Assembly: GCA_020721655.1 (NCBI GenBank)
Contig: DYMG01000001.1
Location: 1-53,986 of the forward strand
DNA length: 53,986 nucleotides
From: Paludibacter propionicigenes
GTDB taxonomy: Bacteria; Bacteroidota; Bacteroidia; Bacteroidales; JAFGXI01
Direction: 5' to 3'
The notes under the pieces were generated by a model. It saw only the letters and a list, made by a program, of their open reading frames with translations, was not told the origin of the DNA and made no database searches. A program made the position numbers and the translations under genes. Every line of letters starts with the position of its first letter. Positions within the stretch are counted from its first letter, which is position 1. This document shows, one piece after another, positions 1-10,219 of the stretch.

Positions 1-11
1 AAAAAAATAAC

Positions 12-41
12 TTTGTAGTCCATTCTTATTTTGTATCTTTG
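12..41 (+). promoter_or_regulatory. Bacteroidota-type promoter for the ABC-F gene
   Basis: A TTTG at 12-15 is followed after 18 bases by TATCTTTG at 34-41. This matches the known Bacteroidota -33/-7 pattern (TTTG, about 19 bases, TAnnTTTG). The ABC-F start codon lies 27 bases further on. It is one of the few sites in the window with both elements. Confidence 0.6.
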
Positions 42-68
42 CAAACTTTTTAACATTAATATATATAA

Positions 69-1685
<1,617 letters not shown>

Positions 1686-1709
1686 CAAAAATTAAAACTT
1701 ACAATAAAG

Positions 1710-1737
1710 AGCCTGTTAAAAATTAACAGGCTTTTTT
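1710..1737 (+). terminator. Rho-independent terminator after the ABC-F gene
   Basis: GCCTGTTAA and TTAACAGGC form a 9-bp stem (1711-1719 / 1723-1731) around a three-base loop, followed by a run of six T. It separates the ABC-F gene from the MORN-repeat gene. Confidence 0.85.
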
Positions 1738-1747
1738 ATAAAATTAC

Positions 1748-1755
1748 TATCTTTG
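1748..1755 (+). promoter_or_regulatory. Putative -7 element upstream of the MORN-repeat gene
   Basis: TATCTTTG matches TAnnTTTG and lies 14 bases before the GTG start at 1770, just after the preceding terminator. No clear -33 TTTG is seen at the right distance. Confidence 0.45.
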
Positions 1756-1769
1756 TTAAAAAAACAAAC

Positions 1770-3317
1770 GTGAAAATAATTTTTCCAATATTATTTATCC
1801 TCATCTTTAACTTATTTAGTTTTTCACAAAACGAAACTAATCCAAATGGTTACAACAAATTTTACTACGAAAATGGTAAAATATCGAGCGAAGGATACAT
1901 GAAAAACGGAAAACCAAATGGATATTGGAAAACTTATTATATAAACGGAAAATTACAAGCCGAAGGAAACCGAAAATTCTTTTTATTAGACAGTACTTGG
2001 GTTTTCTACGATATTGATGGGGATACTCTTAAAAAAATAAATTATTTTGAAGATAAAAAAAATGGATATTTTTACACCTATCAATACGAAAAAATAGACT
2101 CAAATAAAATTGGAGGACTACTATCTAAGGAATTATATTACAACAACTTAAAAGAAGGAACATCGTGTTATTACGATATTAAAACAGGAAAAATAGACCA
2201 AATTATTAACTACAAAAACGGAGCAAAAGAAGGATTTGCAAAACAAATTAAAGCCGACACCCTTATAATAACAATTTATGAATATCGAAAAGATTTTTTA
2301 ATAAACAAAGAAAACATTAACAGATACAATAAAAACGAAGAAAAACAAGGTGTTTGGAAAGAATTTCACCAAAATAACAACATAAAAACTGAAATGAATT
2401 ACCTAAACGGAAAACTAAATGGTTACTATAAAACATTCGATGAAAATAAAAAACTACTATCAATACAACTTTACAAAAATGGAGAATTAACGCAAGAAGA
2501 CACATCAGAAACTCCAAAAATAGAAGAAAAAACAGAATATTACTCTTCTGGGAAACCCAAAACAAACGGACAATACTTAAACGGACTACCTATAAACCTT
2601 CACAAAGAATACTCGCCAGATGGCAAAGTTATTGACGCAAAATTCTACGACGAAACCGGAAATGTAGTTTCAATGGGGCAAGTTGATGAAAAAGACCGCA
2701 AAATTGGACATTGGAAATACTTATACCCAACAGGCGAACTAAAATCGGAAGGCGATTTTAATGAAAACAGCAAAACAGGAAAATGGAAATTTTATTATAT
2801 ATCGGGCAGTTTAGAACAAGAAGGTAGCTTTACAAAAGGAAAATACAATGGAATTTGGAAATGGTACTACGAAACAGGCGAACTGCTTAGAGAAGAAAAT
2901 TTTTTACAAGGAAAAGAAGAAGGAAAATTTGTTGAATATACAATAACCGGAGAGATTGTTACAAAAGGCGAATATATTAATGGCAAAAAAAACGGAGAAT
3001 GGGAATACACCACCGGCGATGCAAAAGAATTAGGCTCTTATGAAATGGACGAACAAAACGGAATTTGGAAATATTATAACTTAAAAGGAAAACTAATTTT
3101 TGAAGGAGAATTTGTACAAGGTATTGCCGAAGGAAAACACCTTTTTTATTACGATACAGGAAGAACAAAAGAAGAACGAAACTATGTTGCAGGTAATTTA
3201 AATAAATACCTAAAACAATTCGACGAAGAAGGAAACGTTTTTTTAATAGAAAAATATAAAAACGGTACACTAATTAAAATTAACGGTAGCAAAATAGAAC
3301 TCCCTTCGGAACAATAA
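1770..3317 (+). CDS. Secreted MORN_2-repeat protein
   Basis: The 515-residue product starts with GTG and has a signal peptide (residues 1-20, ending SFSQ). Most of the rest is built from repeats of about 23 residues with the pattern YYxxGxLxxEGxFxNGKxxGxWKxY, the MORN_2 type common in Bacteroidota. Automated annotation often calls such proteins 'YwqK antitoxin', but nothing here suggests a toxin-antitoxin pair. The likely location is the periplasm or cell surface. The function is unknown; repeats of this kind usually form extended beta-hairpin stacks. Transcription with the next gene is possible, since the gap is 9 bases. Confidence 0.8.
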   Translation: MKIIFPILFILIFNLFSFSQNETNPNGYNKFYYENGKISSEGYMKNGKPNGYWKTYYINGKLQAEGNRKFFLLDSTWVFYDIDGDTLKKINYFEDKKNGYFYTYQYEKIDSNKIGGLLSKELYYNNLKEGTSCYYDIKTGKIDQIINYKNGAKEGFAKQIKADTLIITIYEYRKDFLINKENINRYNKNEEKQGVWKEFHQNNNIKTEMNYLNGKLNGYYKTFDENKKLLSIQLYKNGELTQEDTSETPKIEEKTEYYSSGKPKTNGQYLNGLPINLHKEYSPDGKVIDAKFYDETGNVVSMGQVDEKDRKIGHWKYLYPTGELKSEGDFNENSKTGKWKFYYISGSLEQEGSFTKGKYNGIWKWYYETGELLREENFLQGKEEGKFVEYTITGEIVTKGEYINGKKNGEWEYTTGDAKELGSYEMDEQNGIWKYYNLKGKLIFEGEFVQGIAEGKHLFYYDTGRTKEERNYVAGNLNKYLKQFDEEGNVFLIEKYKNGTLIKINGSKIELPSEQ

Positions 3318-3326
3318 TTATAGCTA

Positions 3327-3980
3327 ATGACGGCATCAAAAACTATTGCTTTAATTTTATTTAATTTTTTAAGTTTTAACAACTTATTTTGCCAAAAAGA
3401 CCAGTTTTTTCTCGATATTACTCAAGCATTTAAAGAAAAACCCAAAATAACATTCAGAATAGATTCTAGAACATCTTTTATTTCTAATAATTATGCAACT
3501 GTTGAAAGCTATAAAGTTGGCTTAGATTTTCAAAAAAAAATATTCGTTGGTGTTAGTTTTAGCCGTTTAAAAACATCAATATATATTAATAGAGATATAG
3601 CTTTAAACACCGAAAAAACTACAATTAACGCAAAATTATATTTAAATTACATTTCTATTTTTGCCGATTATGTTTTTTTTAACAAAAACAAATGGGAATT
3701 TGAACTTCCTATACAACTTGGTGGTGGTTACAATTATCTAAAGTACAAAACAAATAACGACAAATATATTTTCAATAAAAAATTCACAATTATTTATGAA
3801 ACTAACATTAATGGGTCTTATAAACTTATTAAGGGATTAGGAATTGGTGCAGGTACAGGTTACAGAATAATGTTTTTAGCTAATAAAGATATTGGAAAAC
3901 ACTTTACATCGCCAATTTATATTTTCAAAATCAAGTTTTTTCCTTTCGATTTTTTTAACCCAAAAATTCTAAAAGACTAA
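3327..3980 (+). CDS. Exported protein, possible outer-membrane beta-barrel
   Basis: The 217-residue product has an N-terminal signal peptide (hydrophobic residues 5-20, then NLFCQ). The rest is rich in aromatic residues with alternating strands and glycine clusters (for example GGGYNYL and GIGAGTGYR), as in small Bacteroidota outer-membrane barrels. No family is recognised with certainty. The gene lies 9 bases after the MORN-repeat gene and its 3' end overlaps the convergent epimerase gene by 4 bases. Confidence 0.65.
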   Translation: MTASKTIALILFNFLSFNNLFCQKDQFFLDITQAFKEKPKITFRIDSRTSFISNNYATVESYKVGLDFQKKIFVGVSFSRLKTSIYINRDIALNTEKTTINAKLYLNYISIFADYVFFNKNKWEFELPIQLGGGYNYLKYKTNNDKYIFNKKFTIIYETNINGSYKLIKGLGIGAGTGYRIMFLANKDIGKHFTSPIYIFKIKFFPFDFFNPKILKD

Positions 3981-4906
3981 TAATCACCTCTCGAATTTTC
4001 TAATTTATGCTTAAACTCCATTAACTGATTATTAAAAATATCATCTGAAATATTTTTACTATCTACAATTCTATAATCTGGTGTTACTTTAATATTTCTT
4101 AATTTTAAATGCTGATTTACAAAGAGCATTTCAACATCGGGAAACATATTTTTTATTATTTCGGCTAAATCGTTTACTGTCATATTATATTCCACAACAT
4201 TGTATATATCTGATTTTAAGTTAGTTTTAAGCAATTCAGTTAAAATATTCGTAAGTTTATCAATATTTACAAATGCTCTGTATTGATTTCCATCTCCTAA
4301 AATTTTTATTCGCCCTTTAAACTGTGCATCAAACATAAATTTGTTTAAAACCGTGTCTAATCTGGCACTAACGCCATATCCATATACATTTCCAACTCTT
4401 AAAATATATGTGTCTATTTTATTTAAAAGTCGTTTTACGTGTTCCTCTCCTCTCAATTTCGATGTTCCGTAATATGTTTTTGGGTAAGGAATTGTTTTTT
4501 CATTAATATCTTCTTCAAAATCGCCATAAACCGCAATGCTACTGGTATAAATAAATTTTTTTACATTGCTTTTTTCAACAGCATAAACAAGTTCGGCGGT
4601 TCCCCAATTATTAATTTGTTCGTATAAATGATGGCTTGCATTAACTAAACGAGCCGCTACACGGGCTGCCAAATGGTAAACTACGTCAACACCTTCTAAA
4701 ACTTGCTCAAGTTTGCGACTATCTAATAGCTCTCCTTTTATAAAAGTTACTTTTCCTTTTTTTATTTTAGAGTGAAGAAATAAATTATAATTATTTTTCC
4801 ACAAATTATCATAAACTATTATTTCGGATACCTCTGGAATATTATTTAAACACATAACTAATTCTGTTCCAATATATCCAGCTCCTCCAGTTACAAGTAT
4901 TTTCAT
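3977..4906 (-). CDS. NAD-dependent sugar-nucleotide epimerase/dehydratase (extended SDR)
   Basis: This 309-residue extended short-chain dehydrogenase opens with the Rossmann motif GGAGYIG (residues 7-13). It carries the catalytic serine region TSS (121-123) and the YxxxK pair at Tyr146/Lys150. The family converts nucleotide sugars such as UDP-glucose or UDP-GlcNAc; the substrate cannot be read from sequence. The ATG overlaps the stop of the upstream APS-reductase-like gene (ATGA), so the two are translationally coupled. Surface-polysaccharide genes lie just upstream on the same strand, behind their own terminator. Confidence 0.85.
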   Translation of the reverse strand: MKILVTGGAGYIGTELVMCLNNIPEVSEIIVYDNLWKNNYNLFLHSKIKKGKVTFIKGELLDSRKLEQVLEGVDVVYHLAARVAARLVNASHHLYEQINNWGTAELVYAVEKSNVKKFIYTSSIAVYGDFEEDINEKTIPYPKTYYGTSKLRGEEHVKRLLNKIDTYILRVGNVYGYGVSARLDTVLNKFMFDAQFKGRIKILGDGNQYRAFVNIDKLTNILTELLKTNLKSDIYNVVEYNMTVNDLAEIIKNMFPDVEMLFVNQHLKLRNIKVTPDYRIVDSKNISDDIFNNQLMEFKHKLENSRGDY

Positions 4907-5571
4907 TTTTGCTCGGTTTTTTCAATTAAATCTGTATTGAGACCACATTCGGTTTTTTTCAAGCCAAACCAACGTGCTGCTCTTTCGTCTCCAGTTAAAT
5001 CAACTTTTCTTGTACAAGGCTCGCAACCTATGCTCATATAGCCTTTCTCGTCGAGCTGATGGCGTGGTAAATTATGCTCTTTTATGTATTGATAAATTTC
5101 TTTTTTGCTCCAATCTAACATTGGGTGAAATCTAACCACTCCATATTTCGATTTTTCTTCTACATTCATTTTGCTTCTAACCTCTGTTTGGTCTGCTCTA
5201 ACGCCGTTTATCCAAACATCAAATTCTGCCAATATTGGGTCTAATGGCTGTATTTTGTTTAAATAACAACAATAATCAGGGTCTGAGGTAAATAACAAGT
5301 TACCTGCAATATCTTTTTGTAAGTTTTTGGGTATAAGTGGCTTAGTATCAATAATTTTAAGATTAAATAATTCTGCAACTTTATCTTTAAACGAAATTGT
5401 TTCCGGAAATAGAAACCCTGTATTTATAAAATATATTGGTATTGAATTGTCTATCCTACTCAATATATGCAATAAAACTAAGCTATGCGTTTGAAAAGAA
5501 GATGTAGTGAAAATTTTTTTACCTTCTTTTTTATAATTTTCTATTGCTATTTTTATTTCTTCAAACTTCAC
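4903..5571 (-). CDS. cysH: Adenylyl-sulfate (APS) reductase, CysH family
   Basis: This enzyme family reduces APS or PAPS to sulfite. The PP-loop-like N-terminus is followed by a CC pair (in DYCCYLNK) and a later CxxC (in GCEPCT), the four cysteines that bind a [4Fe-4S] cluster in APS reductases. The C-terminal ECGLN motif matches the family's catalytic ECG(L/I)H region. The longest open frame starts at 5625, but it would add a hydrophobic stretch, and a TATATTTG -7 element lies inside that extension (5579-5586). I therefore prefer the GTG at 5571, giving 222 residues. No cysD/cysN or sulfite reductase is in the window. Confidence 0.82.
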   Translation of the reverse strand: MKFEEIKIAIENYKKEGKKIFTTSSFQTHSLVLLHILSRIDNSIPIYFINTGFLFPETISFKDKVAELFNLKIIDTKPLIPKNLQKDIAGNLLFTSDPDYCCYLNKIQPLDPILAEFDVWINGVRADQTEVRSKMNVEEKSKYGVVRFHPMLDWSKKEIYQYIKEHNLPRHQLDEKGYMSIGCEPCTRKVDLTGDERAARWFGLKKTECGLNTDLIEKTEQK

Positions 5572-5578
5572 TTTATAC

Positions 5579-5586
5579 CAAATATA
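5579..5586 (-). promoter_or_regulatory. -7 element of the cysH-epimerase pair
   Basis: Read on the minus strand the sequence is TATATTTG, matching TAnnTTTG. It ends about 8 bases before the GTG at 5571, so the transcript would have almost no leader. This decides against the upstream ATG at 5625. Confidence 0.5.
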
Positions 5587-5729
5587 AATAATATATAATA
5601 CAATAAATGAATTGTATAATGCCAATGCAAAGCTGTTTAGTCCAATTCTTATTGGATTTCAGAACAAGTTCGGAACACGTTATTACAGGTATGCTTTCGG
5701 TATTACTCAATATTTTTTTAAAGATAATA

Positions 5730-5766
5730 AAAAAAACTATCCGAAAATAAATTTGGATAGTTTTTC
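5730..5766 (-). terminator. Terminator of the nucleotide-sugar operon
   Basis: AAAAAACTATCC (5731-5742) pairs with GGATAGTTTTT (5755-5765). Read on the minus strand it follows the dehydrogenase stop by about 20 bases and ends in a T run. It insulates the operon from cysH. The symmetric A/T flanks could also work on the plus strand. Confidence 0.8.
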
Positions 5767-5783
5767 TTTACTAAAACTCTAAA

Positions 5784-7073
5784 TTATAAGCTTAAATATT
5801 TTAATTCTTTTATTTTATTTCTATAAATACCTTTTACGTCAACAAAAATTGCGTTTTCAGAACTTATTGATTTAAAATAACTTTCGCTTAAGTTAGCATA
5901 TTCTGTATGATTTACTGCTAAAATAATTGCGTCGTATTTGCTTGAAATTTCTTTAATTAATTCAACCCCATATTCTTCTTTTACTTCGTGAAAATCGGCA
6001 TTTGGGTCTATAACATCTACAATTACGCCATAAGATTTTAGTTCTTTAACAACATCAATAACTTTTGAATTGCGTATGTCGGTTACATTTTCTTTAAAAG
6101 TAACTCCCATTACTAAAACTTTAGCTCCTCTAGAATTTTTTTCTTGTGCAACTATTTGTTTTACAGTTATTTTAGCTAAATATCCGCCCATACTATCGTT
6201 TACAAAACGTCCGCCATCAATAATTTGAGGGTGGTATCCGTATTCTTTTGCTTTATATGATAGGTAGTACGGATCTACACCTATGCAGTGCCCTCCAACT
6301 AAGCCCGGCGAAAATTTAAGGAAATTCCATTTTGTTCCTGCGGCTTCCAAAACATCGTAGGTGTTTATTCCCATTTTGCCAAAAATTATAGATAACTCGT
6401 TCATTAACGCAATGTTAACATCTCGTTGTGTATTTTCTATAATTTTAGCGGCTTCGGCAACTTTTATTGAGCTTGCACGATAAACACCCGGTTTAATTAT
6501 ACTCTCATAAGTTTTAGAAATTTCTTCTAAACTTTGGGCATCGCAACCCGATACAACTTTTGTAATGTTTGTAAGTGTGTGTACTTCATCGCCCGGATTT
6601 ATTCTTTCTGGTGAGAAACCTACTTTAAAATCAGCTACGAATTTTAATCCCGATTTTTCTTCAAGAATTGGCACGCAATCGTCTTCTGTTGCTCCCGGAT
6701 ATACGGTACTTTCATAAACTACATAATCGCCTTTTTTTAGTACTTTTCCAACGGTTTCGCTTGCTTTTATTACCGGAGTTAAATCTGGTAAATTATGTTC
6801 ATCAATTGGAGTTGGAACCGCAACAATAAAGAATGTTACGTCACTTAAATCTTCTGGTTTATGTGTAAAAAGTATGTCGCAACCTTCAAACGATTCTTTA
6901 GGTAACTCATTACTTGGGTCTATACCTTTTTTCATTAGCTCTACTCTCTCTGGCTTTATATCAAAACCAACAACTTTCATTTTTCTGGCAAACTCTAAAG
7001 CTATTGGTAAACCAACATAACCTAAACCTATAACAGCTAATTTGGTTTCTTTATTTTTTAGTTTTTCGTACAT
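5784..7073 (-). CDS. UDP-N-acetylhexosamine 6-dehydrogenase (TviB/WbpO type)
   Basis: The enzyme oxidises C6 of a UDP-N-acetylhexosamine to the uronic acid in two NAD-dependent steps. The 429-residue protein has the Rossmann motif GLGYVGLP (residues 16-23), the NAD-domain signature ENTQRDVNIALMNE and the catalytic cysteine Cys263 in GGHCIGVDPYYL. Wording such as VPTPID and KWNFLKFSPG is closer to TviB/WbpO than to glucose dehydrogenases. It is the last gene of a three-gene operon, one base after the acetyltransferase, where it could play the WbpA role. UDP-GlcNAc or UDP-GalNAc as substrate cannot be decided. Confidence 0.9.
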   Translation of the reverse strand: MYEKLKNKETKLAVIGLGYVGLPIALEFARKMKVVGFDIKPERVELMKKGIDPSNELPKESFEGCDILFTHKPEDLSDVTFFIVAVPTPIDEHNLPDLTPVIKASETVGKVLKKGDYVVYESTVYPGATEDDCVPILEEKSGLKFVADFKVGFSPERINPGDEVHTLTNITKVVSGCDAQSLEEISKTYESIIKPGVYRASSIKVAEAAKIIENTQRDVNIALMNELSIIFGKMGINTYDVLEAAGTKWNFLKFSPGLVGGHCIGVDPYYLSYKAKEYGYHPQIIDGGRFVNDSMGGYLAKITVKQIVAQEKNSRGAKVLVMGVTFKENVTDIRNSKVIDVVKELKSYGVIVDVIDPNADFHEVKEEYGVELIKEISSKYDAIILAVNHTEYANLSESYFKSISSENAIFVDVKGIYRNKIKELKYLSL

Positions 7074-7074
7074 A

Positions 7075-7644
7075 TTATATTTTTTTTACAAAATCGTTCT
7101 CTAATTTATATTTTTCTTTACTTTCCGGACAAATTGCTAAATTATTTTCATCGAATTTTAATCTGTGACCAAATTCGCTCATCCAACCTATATGTTTTGC
7201 GGGATTTCCAACCATAAGAGAATATGGTTTTACATTTTTTGTGATAACAGCTCCGGCTCCAATAAATGCGAACTCTCCTATATCGTGCCCACATACAATT
7301 GTGGCATTAGCACCTATCGAAACTCCTTTTTTAACAATAGTTTTAGAATATTCGCCCCTTCTATTTACTGCACTTCTGGGGTTTGTAACATTGGTAAAAA
7401 CCATCGATGGTCCTAAAAACACATCGTCTTCGCAAATTACACCTGTATATATTGAAACATTGTTTTGAACTTTTACATTTTTCCCCAATATTACATTGGG
7501 CGAAACAACTACATTTTGTCCAATGTTACAATTTTCGCCTAATTCGCAATTTGACATAATATGTGTGAAATGCCAAATTTTTGTACCTTTTCCTATTTTA
7601 CAACCTTCGTCGATGTATGCCGATTCGTGAGCAAAGTATTCCAT
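7075..7644 (-). CDS. wbpD: UDP-sugar N-acetyltransferase, WbpD/WlbB-like
   Basis: This 189-residue left-handed beta-helix acetyltransferase consists largely of hexapeptide repeats (for example IGKGTKI, LGENCNIGQNVVV, IGANATIV). Known WbpD/WlbB enzymes acetylate the 3-amino group of UDP-2-acetamido-3-amino-2,3-dideoxy-glucuronate using acetyl-CoA. Length (WbpD is about 190), the start EYFAHESAYID and the WHFTHIM segment all fit this family. It sits between the aminotransferase and the 6-dehydrogenase with gaps of 3 and 1 bases, the expected company for this reaction. Confidence 0.85.
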   Translation of the reverse strand: MEYFAHESAYIDEGCKIGKGTKIWHFTHIMSNCELGENCNIGQNVVVSPNVILGKNVKVQNNVSIYTGVICEDDVFLGPSMVFTNVTNPRSAVNRRGEYSKTIVKKGVSIGANATIVCGHDIGEFAFIGAGAVITKNVKPYSLMVGNPAKHIGWMSEFGHRLKFDENNLAICPESKEKYKLENDFVKKI

Positions 7645-7647
7645 AAA

Positions 7648-8778
7648 TTATTTATTTATAAATTCTAAAACTTTACTTGTTATAAATTGTAATTGTTCTT
7701 GGTCTAATTCGGTGTGCATTGGCAATGAAATTACGCTATTACACAAATGTTCGGTTACTGGAAAATCACCTTTTTTGTATCTTGGGTCAGCATAAGCTTT
7801 TTGCAAATGTAGTGGAACAGGATAATATATTGGTGCTGGTATTCCAAATTCTTGTAAAAAGTTTTGAAGTCCTTCTCTATCTACATTATTTAAAACCAAA
7901 GTATATTGATGAAAAATATGGTTAGATTTATCGAAAACAGTTGGCGTTTTTATTTTTGAATTGTTTGAAAATGCTTTTGTATAATAGTTTGCAGCAGTTC
8001 TTCTTGCTTGGTTATACTCATCAAGATGTTTCAATTTAATGTTTAAAATTGCTGCTTGCATTGAGTCTAAACGTGAATTTACACCTACGTGGTCGTGATA
8101 GTAACGAACTGTCATTCCGTGATTTACAACCGAACGCATTGTTTTTGCAAGTTCATCGTCGTTTGTGAAAATTGCTCCACCATCGCCAAAACAACCCAAG
8201 TTTTTTGATGGAAAGAATGATGTTGCACCTACAATTCCCATTGTTCCACATTTTTTTACAGTTCCATCTTTAAATTTATATTCCGCCCCTGTTGCTTGTG
8301 CTGTATCTTCAATTACAAATAAATTATGTTTTTTTGCAATTTCCATTATTTCCTCCATTTCGGCAGATTGACCAAATAAATGAACAGGAACTATGGCTTT
8401 TGTTTTAGATGTTATTGCTTTTTCAATAGATTTTGGGTCTATATTAAATGTATCGAGGTTTACATCAACCAAAACCGGAGTTAAACCTAAAAGTCCTATT
8501 ACTTCAACAGTTGCAACGAAAGTAAAATTAGATGTAATAACTTCATCGCCCGGTTTCAACCCCAATGCCATCATTGCTATTTGTAGTGCGTCTGTTCCGT
8601 TGGCACAAGGTATTACGTGTTTTATATCTAAATAAGTTTCTAACGATTTTTGAAAGTTTGCAACCTCAGGACCGTTAACAAATGCAGCCGTTTCCATAAC
8701 GTTTAACACTGCACTATCTACCTCGTTTTTTATTTTTTTATATTGACCTTGTAGGTCAACCATTTGAATTTTATTCAT
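7648..8778 (-). CDS. wbpE: Sugar aminotransferase, DegT/DnrJ/EryC1 family (WbpE/PorR-like)
   Basis: This PLP enzyme of the DegT family transfers an amino group to a keto-sugar nucleotide. The PLP lysine lies in SFFPSKNLG, with GDGGAIF after it and an upstream EDTAQATGA motif. In the Wbp pathway WbpE makes the 3-amino sugar that WbpD then acetylates; P. gingivalis PorR is its counterpart. The open frame extends to 8799, but a TATCTTTG -7 element covers 8797-8804. The ATG at 8778 (MNKIQMVDL) is therefore the likely start, giving 376 residues. It heads the operon. The 3-dehydrogenase WbpB that should precede it is absent from the window. Confidence 0.87.
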   Translation of the reverse strand: MNKIQMVDLQGQYKKIKNEVDSAVLNVMETAAFVNGPEVANFQKSLETYLDIKHVIPCANGTDALQIAMMALGLKPGDEVITSNFTFVATVEVIGLLGLTPVLVDVNLDTFNIDPKSIEKAITSKTKAIVPVHLFGQSAEMEEIMEIAKKHNLFVIEDTAQATGAEYKFKDGTVKKCGTMGIVGATSFFPSKNLGCFGDGGAIFTNDDELAKTMRSVVNHGMTVRYYHDHVGVNSRLDSMQAAILNIKLKHLDEYNQARRTAANYYTKAFSNNSKIKTPTVFDKSNHIFHQYTLVLNNVDREGLQNFLQEFGIPAPIYYPVPLHLQKAYADPRYKKGDFPVTEHLCNSVISLPMHTELDQEQLQFITSKVLEFINK

Positions 8779-8796
8779 TATAGTTATTTTGAATTG

Positions 8797-8804
8797 CAAA
8801 GATA
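8797..8804 (-). promoter_or_regulatory. -7 element of the nucleotide-sugar operon
   Basis: Minus-strand TATCTTTG fits TAnnTTTG and ends 18 bases before the ATG at 8778. No convincing TTTG -33 element is present upstream. It overlaps the alternative start at 8799, which argues against that start. Confidence 0.5.
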
Positions 8805-8920
8805 TTTATTTGTTTAAAAAATAACCATTAATTTAAGTTACAATTTAGTTTTTTTTAAAATATTTTTAATTTTGTTTAAAATAAATCCTTAAATAAGGGT
8901 AATTTATTTTTTTTGTGTAT

Positions 8921-8928
8921 TAGCTTTG
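8921..8928 (+). promoter_or_regulatory. Putative -7 element for the 8.95-kb barrel gene
   Basis: TAGCTTTG fits TAnnTTTG and lies 25 bases before the ATG at 8954. No -33 TTTG is seen at the expected spacing. Confidence 0.4.
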
Positions 8929-8953
8929 TAATATTTATAAAATTATAGAAACT

Positions 8954-9661
8954 ATGTGTAAAAAATCATTAACAATTATTGTTGCGTTGTTGTTTGTTCT
9001 TTTAATAAATGGGAACATTCTTGGACAAACAGAAAATTCTAATAGTAATAGCAATGCGGTTACTTTTGGAATAATTCACTCATTTAACCTAACTTCGGTT
9101 GCAGGAACTTTTCCTTCTAGCGATTTTAGTAACAGTAAAACTATAACAAGTATTGTGTCGCCCCGATACACTTTTGATTTAGGAATGACTGTAGATTATT
9201 TCATTGTTGACAAACTATCGGTACAATTCGATTTAGTTTACACCTATCAAGGTGCACATACAGTTAACAAAAGCAGTATTTACAACGAAATTGGGAAACT
9301 AGAAAGTAAAGAATACTTAACTTTAGCTACCGATTATTTTAAATTTCCACTTACTTTTAATTTTTATCCAAAAGAAAAATTATACGTTAATGCTGGAGGT
9401 TACTTAGCATCTTTAGTTTCTGCAAAAACTTACGATGGTTGGTACGACCAAAGAGAACCTATTGAAAATATGAACATACTCGATTATGGTATAATTGCAG
9501 GTATGGGCTTTAATACCAGCTACGTAAAAATTGGATTTCAATATTCTTACGGGCTAAATAGCTTTATAAATGATGGCAAACACGACGTGCACCACAGTGT
9601 ATTTCAGCTTGTTACTCGATGGAAATTCTACTCAGATATAAGAAGCAATAAAACAAAATAA
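8954..9661 (+). CDS. Outer-membrane beta-barrel protein
   Basis: The 235-residue product has a clear signal peptide (about residues 1-25, ending ILGQ). The mature part shows amphipathic strands alternating with short turns and tyrosine-rich segments, such as FDLVYTYQGAH and IGFQYSYGLNSF, as in the 8-12-stranded 'porin family / outer membrane beta-barrel' group of Bacteroidota. No substrate can be inferred. It is probably co-transcribed with the lipoprotein gene 25 bases downstream. Confidence 0.75.
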   Translation: MCKKSLTIIVALLFVLLINGNILGQTENSNSNSNAVTFGIIHSFNLTSVAGTFPSSDFSNSKTITSIVSPRYTFDLGMTVDYFIVDKLSVQFDLVYTYQGAHTVNKSSIYNEIGKLESKEYLTLATDYFKFPLTFNFYPKEKLYVNAGGYLASLVSAKTYDGWYDQREPIENMNILDYGIIAGMGFNTSYVKIGFQYSYGLNSFINDGKHDVHHSVFQLVTRWKFYSDIRSNKTK

Positions 9662-9686
9662 TTAACAAATTTTTAAACTAAGAAAA

Positions 9687-10169
9687 ATGAAAACTAAAAT
9701 ATTAATATCTATAATATTTGCTTTTAGCCTCGTTATTACATCGTGTACAAAAAGCAGTTCAGAATATGTTCCTACAACTGCAAATGTTGATGGCTCTTAT
9801 ATTTACAACAGCACATCTACATACTATAATACTTTAAATGAAGAAGATTTTAAAGGTGCATCTTCTGGTTTTTTAGATATTTATTCAGCTACTTTGACTA
9901 TTACGCCTAACATTGGTTGGGGATATACTCTTCAAATTAGTAATTTGGTTTATCATGGCGATACCATTACATTTAGTATTCCTATGCAACAAATTACTGT
10001 AAATAATAACACTTTTAATGTTACTGGAAATAATAACATTCCAGTTGGCAATTATGGCTCATTTGATGGATTTTACACAAGCAATAAAATTTATTTTGCT
10101 TACAAATCGTCGAATGTTGAAACTTTTGAATGGGTAGAAACTGAATCTGAAGGCACTAAAAAAAATTAG
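9687..10169 (+). CDS. Small lipoprotein of unknown function
   Basis: The 160-residue product has a lipoprotein signal with lipobox VITSC (Cys20) followed by TKSSS. The rest is rich in S, T, N and Y and looks beta-stranded. I do not recognise a family. The gene follows the barrel protein by 25 bases and ends at a strong shared terminator, so the two may form a surface pair. Confidence 0.7.
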   Translation: MKTKILISIIFAFSLVITSCTKSSSEYVPTTANVDGSYIYNSTSTYYNTLNEEDFKGASSGFLDIYSATLTITPNIGWGYTLQISNLVYHGDTITFSIPMQQITVNNNTFNVTGNNNIPVGNYGSFDGFYTSNKIYFAYKSSNVETFEWVETESEGTKKN

Positions 10170-10187
10170 CTCTAAATTGTATATTTT

Positions 10188-10217
10188 AAAAAAGCCTCGC
10201 AATTGTGAGGCTTTTTT
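10188..10217. terminator. Bidirectional terminator between convergent genes
   Basis: GCCTCGC pairs with GTGAGGC (one G-T pair) around AATT, flanked by A and T runs on both sides. It lies between the lipoprotein gene (plus) and the nucleotidase gene (minus). Confidence 0.85.
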
Positions 10218-10219
10218 AT

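Noticed and set aside
2317-3270. Minus-strand frames inside the MORN-repeat gene
   Set aside because: They are shadows caused by the repeated codon pattern and have F/L-rich, low-complexity translations.
1770-3317. Reading the MORN-repeat protein as a YwqK-type antitoxin
   Set aside because: It has a signal peptide, 515 residues and no adjacent toxin-like gene; the label arises from the repeat family only.
5607-5747. A 46-codon plus-strand frame starting at an ATG within the cysH upstream region
   Set aside because: It overlaps a -7 element and a terminator, has unusual composition for the organism, and competes with a better frame in the same place.
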